Notes under the pieces: generated by a model
What the model was told of the DNA's origin: nothing
The model's database searches: none
Seen by the model: the letters and a program-made list of their open reading frames with translations, nothing else
Part shown: piece by piece, positions 18,564 through 26,727 of the stretch
How the letters are laid out: every line of letters starts with the position of its first letter
How positions within the stretch are numbered: position 1 is the first letter of the stretch
Made by a program: the position numbers and the translations under genes
From: Aquipseudomonas alcaligenes_A
Lineage (GTDB): Bacteria; Pseudomonadota; Gammaproteobacteria; Pseudomonadales; Pseudomonadaceae
DNA length: 64,000 bases
Direction: 5' to 3' (one strand)
NCBI GenBank assembly: GCA_048595745.1
Contig: CP184361.1

Positions 18564-20155
18564 GAAGATTCACCCGGCAGGCTGTAGCACTGGCGCCATA
18601 GCGCCAGGTAGCGTTGTTGTTGTTGTTCCCAACGCGCATCGCTCCAGCCCAGACGCGGCTGGCACAGGGCGCGGATGCGCGGCAGCTCGGCGGCAGCACC
18701 GCCCGCCAGCAACAGGCCGATGCGCGTGCGGCGCAGCAGCAGGTCGTCCAGTTGCAGCACCAGTTCGTCGTCACAGGCCAGGGCCAGCTCGGCCCACAGC
18801 GTGGTGCTGGCGCCGATGCACTCGCTGCCCAGCTCGCCAATCAGCTCGGCCAGACGCGGCAGCGCATGGCCATGGCGCCCGGCCAGGCGCCGCTGTTGGC
18901 TCAGGCTCAGGCCGGTCAGCGCCACCGGCGGCGCGGCATGGAATACCGTCTGCCCCACATCCGCCACCTCGCGTCCGAGCATCGGCGCACAGGCGCGCAG
19001 CACTTCGAGCGCCAGCAGGCGGAAGGTGGTCAGCTTGCCGCCGGCCAGAGTCACGCAGCCGGGCTCGACCCACAGGGCATGCTCGCGCTTCTCGTCCGAC
19101 GGCTTCTTGCCGGTGCTTTCGCCCTCGCTGACCACCGGGCGCACGCCGGCCCAGGTAGACAGCACGTCGGCGCGACCGACCTTGGCATGCGGGAACACGC
19201 TGGCGCAGGCCGCCAGCAAATACTCGACCTCGTCCTCCGTGATCCGCGCATCGCGGTTCAGCGCCTCGCCATGGTCCAGGTCGGTGGTGCCGATCACCGT
19301 GGCGCCCTCCCAGGGGAAGACGAACACCGGTCGCTGGTCCTCGGGGTGCATAAAGCTGATGGCCTGGGCCACCGGCAGGCGCCAGGCCGGCAGCAGCAGG
19401 TGGCTGCCGCGCAGCGGGCGGATATGCTCCAGGCCGATCTTCTGGCGCAGCTCGTCAGCCCAGGCACCGGTGGCCTGGGCCACGGCGCGTGCGCGGAAGC
19501 TGAAGCGCCGGCCGCTTTCGCCGTCCTCGGCGACCAGGCCGTTCACCCGTTCGCCATCGCGGCTCAGCTCGACCACGCGCAGGCCATTCAATGCCTCGCC
19601 GCCCTCGGCCCGCGCCTCACCCAGCACGCGCATGACCAGGCGCGCGTCATCGGTGACCGCATCGGTGAACAGGGTGCCGCCGAGCAGCTCCTTATCGCTC
19701 AGCCCCGGCGCCAGGTAGCGCAGCTCGGCGGCCGGGTGATAGCGGTGCAGGCGCTGGCCAGCCAGGGCGTCGTACACGCCGAGCAGGCCGCCGAACACCC
19801 GGGGGCCGGGGAACTGGCCGCGGTAGTGGGGGAACAGGAACGGCAGCGCATCGACCAGGCCAGGCGCCTCGCCGAGCAGGCGCTGGCGCTCGCGCACCGA
19901 GTCGCGGGTCAGGCCCAGCTGGCCCTTGGCGATATAGCGCAGGCCGCCATGGACCATCTTCGACGAGCGGCTGGAGGTGCCCCAGGCGAAATCGCGCTGC
20001 TCCAGCAGCAGGCAGCTCCAGCCGCGCCGCGCCGCCTCGCGCAGGATGCCGGCGCCGCTGATGCCGCCGCCGACGACGATCAGGTCCCAGTCGCGCGCTG
20101 CCAGCTCGGGCAGCGCCGCCTCACGCCAGACCGCGTTCCAGGCCATCTCAGTCAT
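18560..20155 (-). CDS. glpD2: FAD-dependent glycerol-3-phosphate dehydrogenase-like protein
   Basis: A 531-residue flavoprotein of the GlpD family. The FAD-binding motif is DLIVVGGGISGAGILREAA (about residues 24-42), followed by the GlpD signature SSRSSKMVHGGLRYI. GlpD oxidises glycerol 3-phosphate to dihydroxyacetone phosphate and passes electrons to quinones. I start at ATG 20155 (MTEMAWN), whose ATGA-type overlap with the upstream flavoprotein stop indicates coupling. The frame continues open for 100 codons upstream, but that part is the shadow of the preceding gene. It is a second GlpD paralogue, probably with a different substrate. Confidence 0.92.
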   Translation of the reverse strand: MTEMAWNAVWREAALPELAARDWDLIVVGGGISGAGILREAARRGWSCLLLEQRDFAWGTSSRSSKMVHGGLRYIAKGQLGLTRDSVRERQRLLGEAPGLVDALPFLFPHYRGQFPGPRVFGGLLGVYDALAGQRLHRYHPAAELRYLAPGLSDKELLGGTLFTDAVTDDARLVMRVLGEARAEGGEALNGLRVVELSRDGERVNGLVAEDGESGRRFSFRARAVAQATGAWADELRQKIGLEHIRPLRGSHLLLPAWRLPVAQAISFMHPEDQRPVFVFPWEGATVIGTTDLDHGEALNRDARITEDEVEYLLAACASVFPHAKVGRADVLSTWAGVRPVVSEGESTGKKPSDEKREHALWVEPGCVTLAGGKLTTFRLLALEVLRACAPMLGREVADVGQTVFHAAPPVALTGLSLSQQRRLAGRHGHALPRLAELIGELGSECIGASTTLWAELALACDDELVLQLDDLLLRRTRIGLLLAGGAAAELPRIRALCQPRLGWSDARWEQQQQRYLALWRQCYSLPGESS

Positions 20156-21746
20156 CCAAGAGCACGCCCGGAGCCAGACGTCGCTCCGGATCGAAGTGCT
20201 GCGCCATGGCCTTGAGCGCCGCCATGCCCAGCTCGCCCTTCTCCGCCGCCAGGTACGGCGCGTGGTCGCGACCGACGCCATGCTGGTGACTGATGGTGCC
20301 GCGGTTGGCGGCGATGGTCCGGCTGGCGGCCTGCTTGAGCTTGGCCCAGCGCGCCAGGGTCGCGTCGTAGCGGTCGCCCGGACGGAACACGTAGGTGGTG
20401 TAGATGCTCGAACCCTGGCCGTAGACATGCGACAGGTGGGTGAACACGTGGACACGCTCGCCCTCCTCCGCCAGGCACTGGCGCAGACTGGCCTCGACCT
20501 GGTTCAGCAGGTGGTCGACGTTGTTCCAGTCGGTGGCCGTCTCCAGGGTATCCACCGCGTAGCCGGCCTCCCACAGGCCATGGCGCAGGTAGGGGAAGCG
20601 GAAGCGGTTCTCCGCCCATTTCTTGCCCAGCAGGGTACCGGTGAACACGCCGCCAAAGCTCTTCAGCAGCTTTTTCGCCTGCTTCACCGACAGCGCATTC
20701 TGGCTGCGGTTGCCGGTGACGCCGAAGGTCAGCATGCACTTGCCGGCGCGCGCGCCGCGCAGGGCCAGGTACTTCTCCAGCAGGGCGATCTGCTCGGGGT
20801 GGCCGGCCAGGGCCAGCTGGGTCTCGGTCTCGATGGCGTTGGACAGGCGCAGCATGGATAGCGGGATGCGTGCCTGGACCAGGGCGCGGATTCCGGCCAG
20901 GGCCTGCTGCCAGCTGGGCAGGAACACGGCGAAGAACTTCTCCTGCTCGGCCAGTTTGCTCACGCGCACGCGCACCTCGGAGATCACGCCGAAGCGGCCC
21001 TCGCTGCCGAGGATCAGCTCGCGCAGATCCGGTCCGGCAGCCGAGGCCGGGAAGGTGGGGATCTCCAGGGTGCCGGCGAAGGTCTCGACCTTGCCGCCGG
21101 CAAACAGTTGCTCGATGCGCCCGTAGCGCAGCGACTGCTGGCCGCTGGAGCGGCTGGCGACCCAGCCACCGAGGGTGGACAGCTCCCAGGACTGCGGGAA
21201 GTGGCCGAGGGTGTAGCCGCGTGCGCGCAGCTGCGCCTCTACTTGCGGGCCGTTAGCGCCGGGGCCGAAGGTGGCGATCTGGCTCTGCTCGTCGAGGTCG
21301 AGCAGCTGGGTCATGCGCTCCAGCGACAGGGTCAGCACCGGCTTGGCGGACTCGACCGGGTTGATGTGCCCGGCCACCGAGGTACCGCCGCCGTAGGGGA
21401 TGACGATGGCGTCCTGCTCCCTGGCCCAGGCCAGCAGCTCGCGGATCTGCGCTGCGGTTTCCGGCAGGGCGACACCGTCGGGGAACACGCCGAACTCACC
21501 GGAACGCATGGCCAGCCAGTCCGGCAGGCTCTGCCCGCGGGCGTGGCGCACGCGCACTTCGGCATCGACGCTGACCAGCGGATGGCGAACGCCCAAGCGC
21601 GATTCGGGCACCCGCGCCAGCACCTGCTCCAGACTGGCATCCGGCAGACGCTGCCCCACGCCGACCCGCTGTTCCAGGAAGGCCGCGCCATGCGCCGGCA
21701 GCTCCACCACGGTGGCCTCGTCGCCCCATCCATTCCAACGTCGCAT
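20148..21746 (-). CDS. FAD-binding oxidase similar to alkyl-DHAP synthase
   Basis: A 532-residue VAO-type flavoprotein. The FAD domain has IVIPYGGGTSVAGHINP (about residues 115-131) and GHFPQSWELSTLGGW; the C-terminal cap ends with GTISHQHGVGRDH, aligned with the histidine triad of alkyldihydroxyacetonephosphate synthase, here HQH instead of HHH. The family includes ether-lipid and D-lactate/glycolate enzymes. ATG 21746 has SD GGGAG five bases away and is preferred to ATG 21770. It is the first gene of a three-gene overlapping set with the GlpD-like and FGGY genes and diverges from an AraC regulator. Confidence 0.9.
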   Translation of the reverse strand: MRRWNGWGDEATVVELPAHGAAFLEQRVGVGQRLPDASLEQVLARVPESRLGVRHPLVSVDAEVRVRHARGQSLPDWLAMRSGEFGVFPDGVALPETAAQIRELLAWAREQDAIVIPYGGGTSVAGHINPVESAKPVLTLSLERMTQLLDLDEQSQIATFGPGANGPQVEAQLRARGYTLGHFPQSWELSTLGGWVASRSSGQQSLRYGRIEQLFAGGKVETFAGTLEIPTFPASAAGPDLRELILGSEGRFGVISEVRVRVSKLAEQEKFFAVFLPSWQQALAGIRALVQARIPLSMLRLSNAIETETQLALAGHPEQIALLEKYLALRGARAGKCMLTFGVTGNRSQNALSVKQAKKLLKSFGGVFTGTLLGKKWAENRFRFPYLRHGLWEAGYAVDTLETATDWNNVDHLLNQVEASLRQCLAEEGERVHVFTHLSHVYGQGSSIYTTYVFRPGDRYDATLARWAKLKQAASRTIAANRGTISHQHGVGRDHAPYLAAEKGELGMAALKAMAQHFDPERRLAPGVLLDD

Positions 21747-21870
21747 GCGTGCTCCCACTATTCCGGTCATTCTCGATGGCTGCCTATACTAGCCAGCCGC
21801 CCGCGCCGGTCACTGTCGGATCGGGCCAGCGGCTGTCGCCAATCATGACAAGCAGAACAACAAGAAAACC

Positions 21871-22899
21871 ATGCTGACCCTCGGCTATACCTCGGTTCCC
21901 GCCCTGCTCAAGTACCTGCGCCACGCCGAAGCCCTCGGCCTGGATCTGGAGGCTGCGCGCAACGCCGCCGGCGTGACCCTCGAAGATCTGGCCGACAACG
22001 GCCGGCGCATCCCCAGCGAAGCCCACGAACGCCTGCTGCAGTACCTGATGCAGGTCTCCGGCGACCCGCTGTTCGGCCTGCATTCGGCGCGCTACGTGCA
22101 GCCGGGCTCCTGGAGCGTGCTTGGCTACATCACCATGAACTGCGCGACCCTGGGTGAGGCCATGAGCCGCATCGTGCCCTACGAGAAACTGGTCGGTGAC
22201 ATGGGAACCAGCCGCCTGGAAATGGCCGGCGACCATGTACGGCTGATCTGGAACTGCCGCCACGAGAGCCCCGGCATCCGCCGCCATATGGTCGAGAACG
22301 TGCTGGCCTCATGGATGCTCTACGCGCGCTGGATCGCCGATATGGACCGGTCGCCCCGCGAGGTCTGGCTGGAGCATGAGCGCCCCGCCGAGGCGCCACA
22401 GGAGGATTACGAGACCTTCTTCGGCTGCCCGGTGCGCTTCGGCCAGCCCTGCAACGCCCTGCTGGTACCACTGGACTACCTGGCCATCCCCCTGCGCCAG
22501 GCCGACGCCAACCTGCTGCGCACCCTGGAAGAACACGCGCTGACCATGATGGCCGGGCTGGACGACAACGAGCCGCTGCCACAACGGGTGAAGAACGCCC
22601 TGCGCCTGCTGCTCAAGGACGGCCTGCCGCGCAAGGAAAAGGTCGCCGAGAAATTCCACATGACGGTACGCACCCTGCAACGCCACCTGCAACAGGCCGG
22701 CACCAGCTACCAGGAAATCCTCGACCAGCTGCGCCAGGAGCTGGCCGAGCACTACCTGCTGCGCAGCGACCTGGCGATCCAGGACATCGCCAGCTACCTC
22801 GGCTTTACCGAGTCGCGCTCCTTCCACCGCAGCTTCAAGGCCTGGACCGGCATGACCCCGGGTGAATACCGCGAGCGGCGCAAGGGTGCGCCGCTCTGA
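21871..22899 (+). CDS. AraC-family transcriptional regulator
   Basis: A 342-residue regulator. Residues 15-200 match the Arabinose_bd (OruR/ArgR-like) ligand domain seen in Pseudomonas AraC proteins, and the last 100 residues hold two helix-turn-helix motifs, including LAIQDIASYLGFTESRSFHR and the closing GMTPGEYRERR. It is divergent from the FAD oxidase-GlpD-FGGY set with a 124-base gap, the usual place for a local activator. The effector is unknown. Confidence 0.93.
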   Translation: MLTLGYTSVPALLKYLRHAEALGLDLEAARNAAGVTLEDLADNGRRIPSEAHERLLQYLMQVSGDPLFGLHSARYVQPGSWSVLGYITMNCATLGEAMSRIVPYEKLVGDMGTSRLEMAGDHVRLIWNCRHESPGIRRHMVENVLASWMLYARWIADMDRSPREVWLEHERPAEAPQEDYETFFGCPVRFGQPCNALLVPLDYLAIPLRQADANLLRTLEEHALTMMAGLDDNEPLPQRVKNALRLLLKDGLPRKEKVAEKFHMTVRTLQRHLQQAGTSYQEILDQLRQELAEHYLLRSDLAIQDIASYLGFTESRSFHRSFKAWTGMTPGEYRERRKGAPL

Positions 22900-22908
22900 G
22901 CTGACGCC

Positions 22909-24105
22909 CTAGCCGAGCACTTCGCTCAGCGGAATAAAGCGCAGCGTGTCACCTTCGGCATAGCTCCGCTCTTCCAGCACCTCCACCAGGCCATCGGCCC
23001 AGGCCGCGCTGCGCAGCACGCCGGAACTCTGGTTTGGATAGAACACGGCGCGGCCGTTTTCCAGGCGCGCGCGCAAGTACTCGCGGCGCTTGCCCGGCTT
23101 GCTCCAGACGAAGCCGGCCGCCACCTCGAAGGCCAATGGCGCGACCCGCTGGACGCCGAGGCGACGCAGCAGGTAGGGCCTGGCCAGCAGGGCGAAGGTC
23201 ACCAGGGTCGAGGCCGGATTGCCCGGCAGACCGAGCACCGGCACACCACGGAAGTGCCCACAGGTGAGCGGCTTGCCCGGCTTGATTGCCAGCTTCCACA
23301 GCGCCAGCTCGCCCTCCTCGCGCAGCACCTGGCCAAGGTGATCGGCCTCGCCGACCGATACCCCACCGGTGGAAAGGATCAGATCGGCATCACCCAGCGC
23401 CGCCAGGGCTTCGCGGGTGCGCTGCGCATCGTCCGGCAGGATGCCGGCGTCGCGCACCTCGCAGCCCAGGCGCTGCAACCAGGCGCACAGCAGGCTGCGG
23501 TTGCTGTTATAGATCTGCCCCGGGCCGAGCGCCTGACCGGGCTCGACCAGTTCGTCGCCGGTCGACACCACCGCCACCCGCGGCCTGCGTCGCACCGCCA
23601 GCACCGCACAGCCAAGCGAGGCGGCCAGCCCCAGCTCGACCGGCCCCAGACGGGTGCCGGCCGGCAGCACCACTTCACCAGCACGGGTCTCCTGGCCCTG
23701 GGGGCGGACGTTCTGCCCGACCTTGATCGGCTCAAGGAAACGCACGCGGCCATCGGCCAGAATCTCGGCGTTCTCCTGCATTTCCACCGTGTCAGCGCCC
23801 GCCGGCAGCGGCGCACCGGTAAAGATGCGCGCACAGCTACCCGGCTGCAGCGATTCCGGTGCCTGGCCGGCAAGAATGCGCTGGCTCACCGCTAGCGGCT
23901 CGCCCTGCCAGTCGGCCAGACGCAGGGCATAACCATCCATGGCGCTGTTGGGCCAGGGCGGCAGGTCGAGGCCAGCGACCAGATCGGTGGCCAGTACACG
24001 TCCATCGGCAGCGGCCAGCGATACGATCTCGCGCGCATCGATCGGCGCCGCCTCGGCCAGCGCCAGCAGGCGCCCCAGTGCGTCCTCGACCGGCAGCAGG
24101 CTCAT
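22909..24105 (-). CDS. moeA: Molybdopterin molybdenumtransferase MoeA
   Basis: A 398-residue enzyme that inserts molybdate into adenylated molybdopterin to form the cofactor. The N-terminal MoeA domain contains LPPWPNSAMDGYA; the central MoCF-biosynthesis domain has VAVVSTGDELVEPG and LSTGGVSVGEADHLG; the GLPGNPAS motif precedes the small C-terminal domain. Start ATG 24105 (MSLLPVEDALGRLLA) overlaps the moaB stop as ATGA, so the two are translated together. It matches the moeA-moaB-mobA cluster of Pseudomonas. Confidence 0.96.
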   Translation of the reverse strand: MSLLPVEDALGRLLALAEAAPIDAREIVSLAAADGRVLATDLVAGLDLPPWPNSAMDGYALRLADWQGEPLAVSQRILAGQAPESLQPGSCARIFTGAPLPAGADTVEMQENAEILADGRVRFLEPIKVGQNVRPQGQETRAGEVVLPAGTRLGPVELGLAASLGCAVLAVRRRPRVAVVSTGDELVEPGQALGPGQIYNSNRSLLCAWLQRLGCEVRDAGILPDDAQRTREALAALGDADLILSTGGVSVGEADHLGQVLREEGELALWKLAIKPGKPLTCGHFRGVPVLGLPGNPASTLVTFALLARPYLLRRLGVQRVAPLAFEVAAGFVWSKPGKRREYLRARLENGRAVFYPNQSSGVLRSAAWADGLVEVLEERSYAEGDTLRFIPLSEVLG

Positions 24106-24641
24106 CCGCGGCTCTCGCAGGGCACAGCCTGCTTCAAGTGCGGGACGAAGTTGCAGGGCCGGTGGCGATTGTCCAGCTGCTCGCCGAGGATGCCGTCCCA
24201 GGCGGTGCGGCAGGCATTGGTCGAGCCCGGCAGGCAGCACACCAGGGTGCCGTTGGCCAGGCCGGCCAGGGCGCGCGACTGCATGCTTGAGGTGCCGATA
24301 TCGGCCACCGAGATCTGCCGGAAGTACTCGCCGAAGCCATCCACCTGCTTGTCCAGCAGGCAGGCCACCGCCTCGGGCGTGCTGTCGCGGCCGGTAAAAC
24401 CGGTGCCGCCGGTAATCAGCACCACCTGCACCTCGTCCTCGGCGATCCACTGCGCCACCTGGGCGCGAATGCGGTACAGGTCGTCCTTGAGCAGCACCCG
24501 CGCGGCCAGGTGATGGCCGGCGGCGCTGAGGCGCTCGACGAACAGCTGGCCGGAGGTGTCGGTGTCCAGGGTACGGGTATCGCTGACGGTAAGAACGGCG
24601 ATATTCAGCGGCACGAAAGCCGCCTCGGCCTTGTGGCTCAT
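24102..24641 (-). CDS. moaB: Molybdopterin biosynthesis protein MoaB
   Basis: A 179-residue MoaB/MogA-type protein. The conserved motifs are NIAVLTVSDTRTLDTDTSG near the N-terminus and ITGGTGFTGRDSTPE in the middle, the latter binding molybdopterin. MogA-type members adenylate molybdopterin before MoeA acts; MoaB of E. coli is inactive, so the exact role of this copy is not certain. The SD is weak. It is the first gene of the moaB-moeA pair and divergent from mobA across 67 bases. Confidence 0.95.
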   Translation of the reverse strand: MSHKAEAAFVPLNIAVLTVSDTRTLDTDTSGQLFVERLSAAGHHLAARVLLKDDLYRIRAQVAQWIAEDEVQVVLITGGTGFTGRDSTPEAVACLLDKQVDGFGEYFRQISVADIGTSSMQSRALAGLANGTLVCCLPGSTNACRTAWDGILGEQLDNRHRPCNFVPHLKQAVPCESRG

Positions 24642-24708
24642 GGCAGGGTCCGGTTGTGGCGAAAACTGGCCGGTGTTATATCACAGGCCCCGCACCAGAG
24701 CGTCCGCC

Positions 24709-25302
24709 ATGACCCGCCCGCACCTGCCGCCCTGCTCCATCCTGCTGCTCGCCGGTGGCCGTGGCCAGCGTATGGGCGGGCAGGACAAGGGGCTGATCGC
24801 ATGGCGCGGCCAGCCGCTGATTACCCACCTGCATGAGGTGGTACGCCCCCTGACCGACGACCTGATCATCTCCTGCAATCGCAACGCCGAGCACTACGCG
24901 GCCTACGCCGACCGTTTGGTCAGCGATGTCGAGAGCGACTTCCCCGGCCCGCTGGCCGGCATCCTCGCCGGCCTCGCCGTCGCCCGCCATGACTGGCTTT
25001 TGGTGCTGCCCTGCGACGCCCCGCTGATTGATCACGCACTGCTGCAGGCGTTGCGCGAAACGGCAGGCGACGACACGACAACCCCGGTAATGGTGCAGCA
25101 GGGCGAGCAGTGGCAGCCCATGTTCTGCCTGCTGCCGAGGACTGCACTCGGACGGCTGCAGGCGGAGTGGCAAAAAGGTGAACGCAGCCCTCTGCGCACC
25201 CTGCTGCGCCTGGATGCGCGAGCCTGCTGCTGCGCCGTAGACGACCCACGCCTGGCCAATCTGAACACCCCCCAGCTACTGTCAAAAACCACAACGGGTT
25301 GA
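24709..25302 (+). CDS. mobA: Molybdenum cofactor guanylyltransferase MobA
   Basis: A 197-residue nucleotidyltransferase that attaches GMP to the molybdenum cofactor, giving the bis-MGD form used by enzymes such as nitrate reductase. The GTP-binding motif LLAGGRGQRMGGQDKGL lies at residues 13-29, and LPCDAPL carries the metal-binding Asp. The true start is ATG 24709 (MTRPHLPPCSILLLAGG); the frame is open further upstream, but that part overlaps moaB. Divergent from moaB-moeA. Confidence 0.95.
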   Translation: MTRPHLPPCSILLLAGGRGQRMGGQDKGLIAWRGQPLITHLHEVVRPLTDDLIISCNRNAEHYAAYADRLVSDVESDFPGPLAGILAGLAVARHDWLLVLPCDAPLIDHALLQALRETAGDDTTTPVMVQQGEQWQPMFCLLPRTALGRLQAEWQKGERSPLRTLLRLDARACCCAVDDPRLANLNTPQLLSKTTTG

Positions 25303-25362
25303 ACTTGAGCCACAGGATTCCGTCAGACCAACGGTACTCACTCGTACATCAAGGAGTTACCC

Positions 25363-25584
25363 ATGAATCGACGGAAATTGCCCACCCTCTTCGCCAGCCT
25401 CGGCTTCTTCGCCCTCACCGCCTGCTCGACCCCGAGCGTGATCACCCTCAACGATGGCAGCCAGATTCAGACCGTGGACACCCCCGCATTCGATGAGGAC
25501 TCGGGCTTCTACGAGTTCGAACAGCTCGACGGCAAACCCGCGAAGATCAACAAGGATCAGGTGATTACCGTCAAGGAACTCTGA
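25363..25584 (+). CDS. YgdI/YgdR-type (DUF903) lipoprotein
   Basis: A 73-residue lipoprotein with SD AAGGAG. The signal ends in lipobox LTAC with Cys21, so lipidation and removal of residues 1-20 are expected, leaving a small beta domain (SVITLNDGSQIQTVDTPAFD, then GFYEFEQLDGKPAKINKDQV) typical of YgdI/YgdR. The residue after the Cys is Ser, so sorting to the outer membrane is likely. Function unknown. It is the last gene of the first chromosomal block before the tRNA-Pro gene. Confidence 0.92.
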   Translation: MNRRKLPTLFASLGFFALTACSTPSVITLNDGSQIQTVDTPAFDEDSGFYEFEQLDGKPAKINKDQVITVKEL

Positions 25585-25633
25585 TGCAGCGCCCCACAGG
25601 GATGCGGGGCAAAAAATCTTTTCAGCTAACCCC

Positions 25634-25661
25634 TTGTGCAGCAAAACTTTTTCGGTAAAAT
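25634..25661 (+). promoter_or_regulatory. Sigma-70 promoter of tRNA-Pro
   Basis: TTGTGC (25634-25639), a 16-bp spacer and TAAAAT (25656-25661), followed by a GCGCGCC discriminator. The tRNA begins 12 bases after the -10 box. Confidence 0.6.
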
Positions 25662-25673
25662 GCGCGCCATCTT

Positions 25674-25750
25674 CGGAGCGTAGCGCAGCTTGGTAGCGCG
25701 TCTCGTTCGGGACGAGAAGGTCGCTGGTTCGAATCCAGTCGCTCCGACCA
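25674..25750 (+). tRNA. tRNA-Pro(CGG)
   Basis: A 77-base cloverleaf including encoded CCA. Acceptor arm CGGAGCG pairs with CGCTCCG; the anticodon arm is TCTCG-TTCGGGA-CGAGA, giving anticodon CGG for codon CCG. The T arm contains GGTTCGAATCC. Confidence 0.97.
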
Positions 25751-25777
25751 AATCCCGAATCGACGAAAGTCGATCAG

Positions 25778-25804
25778 AAAAACCGGCCATAGGCCGGTTT
25801 TTTC
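25778..25804 (+). terminator. Terminator of tRNA-Pro
   Basis: Stem AAAAACCGGCC (25778-25788) with GGCCGGTTTTT (25792-25802), loop ATA, followed by T and C. Strong intrinsic terminator 27 bases after the tRNA. Confidence 0.9.
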
Positions 25805-25820
25805 GTTTATACGCCCATAA

Positions 25821-25854
25821 AAAAGCCCGCATGCCTGAACGGCTGCGGGCTTTT
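25821..25854 (-). terminator. Terminator of tRNA-Arg(CCT)
   Basis: Stem AAAAGCCCGCA (25821-25831) with TGCGGGCTTTT (25844-25854), 12-base loop. It lies seven bases after the 3' end of the minus-strand tRNA and has A/T runs on both sides, so it can act in both directions. Confidence 0.85.
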
Positions 25855-25861
25855 GACATTC

Positions 25862-25938
25862 TGGCGTCCCAGAGAGGGGTCGAACCTCCAACCTTCCCCT
25901 TAGGAGGGGGATGCTCTATCCGATTGAGCTACTGGGAC
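25862..25938 (-). tRNA. tRNA-Arg(CCT)
   Basis: A 77-base cloverleaf with encoded CCA. Acceptor GTCCCAG pairs with CTGGGAC, the D stem is GCTC/GAGC, and the anticodon arm TCCCC-CTCCTAA-GGGGA gives anticodon CCT for codon AGG. The T stem has one G-U pair at its base. Confidence 0.95.
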
Positions 25939-25953
25939 ACACAACGGGGCGGC

Positions 25954-25982
25954 ATGTTAACGGTCGGTCGCGCATTTGTCAT
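25954..25982 (-). promoter_or_regulatory. Sigma-70 promoter of tRNA-Arg(CCT)
   Basis: On the minus strand ATGACA (25982-25977), a 17-bp spacer and TAACAT (25959-25954), followed by GCCGCCC. Matches 5/6 and 4/6 consensus bases, with a GC-rich discriminator. Confidence 0.55.
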
Positions 25983-26357
25983 GCCATTCGCAGCATGGAA
26001 TCGACTACCCATTCATTTGCGGCGACCACGACCGCGCAGCCCTTTTCTGGCCACCAATGGAAAATCGCAAAAACCGGCGAGAAGGCTCTAGAATGGGCAT
26101 TACAGAGTACAGCACGCCAATAAACGCGACTGCTTTTGCCTATCTGTACGCATTTCGGACAACTGGTGCTGGCAATGCGCCGCTACTAGGGCCACACTTC
26201 GACATGTAATTGGCGTCAATTAGTTGTCCGGCGCCCCAAAAAATCCGATGCAGATCCCGGCTGAACGGCTAGTGCCTATCAAGGTCAAAGCAGCGACAAT
26301 CAATAGCTGAATGCCAGCATCGCTTTCCTGAACTAACCGGTTTAATGTATACGCCCT
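25983..26357. other. amrZ leader / intergenic region
   Basis: No gene is supported here. The stretch is AT-richer than its surroundings and holds a 9-bp inverted repeat (CGGACAACT at 26156-26164, AGTTGTCCG at 26222-26230) and a GGCAATGCGCC element (26171-26181) resembling the AmrZ-bound motifs as I remember them. It probably carries the amrZ promoter and operators. Confidence 0.5.
26171..26181 (+). promoter_or_regulatory. Candidate AmrZ operator
   Basis: GGCAATGCGCC resembles the GGCA-N3/4-CGCC type core described for AmrZ sites, and AmrZ represses its own gene in P. aeruginosa. It lies 177 bp before the amrZ start. The match is by recollection of the consensus and is weak evidence on its own. 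Confidence 0.3.
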
Positions 26358-26675
26358 ATGAAACAGGCCATCTATTCCAGCCGTACGGCTGACAAGCTTG
26401 TAGTCCGCCTGCCCGACGGTATGCGTGAACGCATCGCCGACGTGGCGCGTAATCATCACCGCAGCATGAACTCGGAGATCATCGCTCGCCTGGAGCAGAG
26501 TCTGATCCAGGAAGACTCTCTGGGCGATGACTTGAATCTGCGCCTGGACAGCCCCGAGCTATCCCTGCACGAACGCGAGCTGCTGCAGCGCTTTCGTCAG
26601 CTGTCGCGCCGCCAGCAGAACGCCTTGGTCTCCCTGATCGCCCACGATGCCGAGATGGCCGCCGACGAGGCCTGA
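26358..26675 (+). CDS. amrZ: Ribbon-helix-helix regulator AmrZ (AlgZ)
   Basis: A 105-residue Arc-type regulator very like P. aeruginosa AmrZ: YSSRTADKLVVRLPDGMRE, then RSMNSEIIARLEQSL, and a C-terminal tetramerisation part with DSPELSLHERELLQRFRQL. The DNA-contacting beta strand has Lys13, Val15 and Arg17, equivalent to Lys18, Val20 and Arg22 of AmrZ. AmrZ activates alginate and pili genes, represses flagellar and biofilm genes, and represses itself. The N-terminus is a few residues shorter than in P. aeruginosa. It is monocistronic, with its own terminator, between tRNA genes and mgtE. Confidence 0.82.
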   Translation: MKQAIYSSRTADKLVVRLPDGMRERIADVARNHHRSMNSEIIARLEQSLIQEDSLGDDLNLRLDSPELSLHERELLQRFRQLSRRQQNALVSLIAHDAEMAADEA

Positions 26676-26689
26676 TCGCTCCACCCAAG

Positions 26690-26716
26690 AAAAAGCCGGC
26701 TCACGCCGGCTTTTTT
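26690..26716. terminator. Bidirectional terminator between amrZ and mgtE
   Basis: Stem AAAAAGCCGGC (26690-26700) with GCCGGCTTTTT (26705-26715), TCAC loop. It lies 14 bases after amrZ and 11 bases after mgtE, which converge on it. Confidence 0.92.
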
Positions 26717-26727
26717 GTGCCCATTGA

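Noticed and set aside
25983..26357. A small gene between tRNA-Arg and amrZ
   Set aside because: Frames in this region lack SD and conservation-like features; the AT-rich sequence fits a promoter region better.
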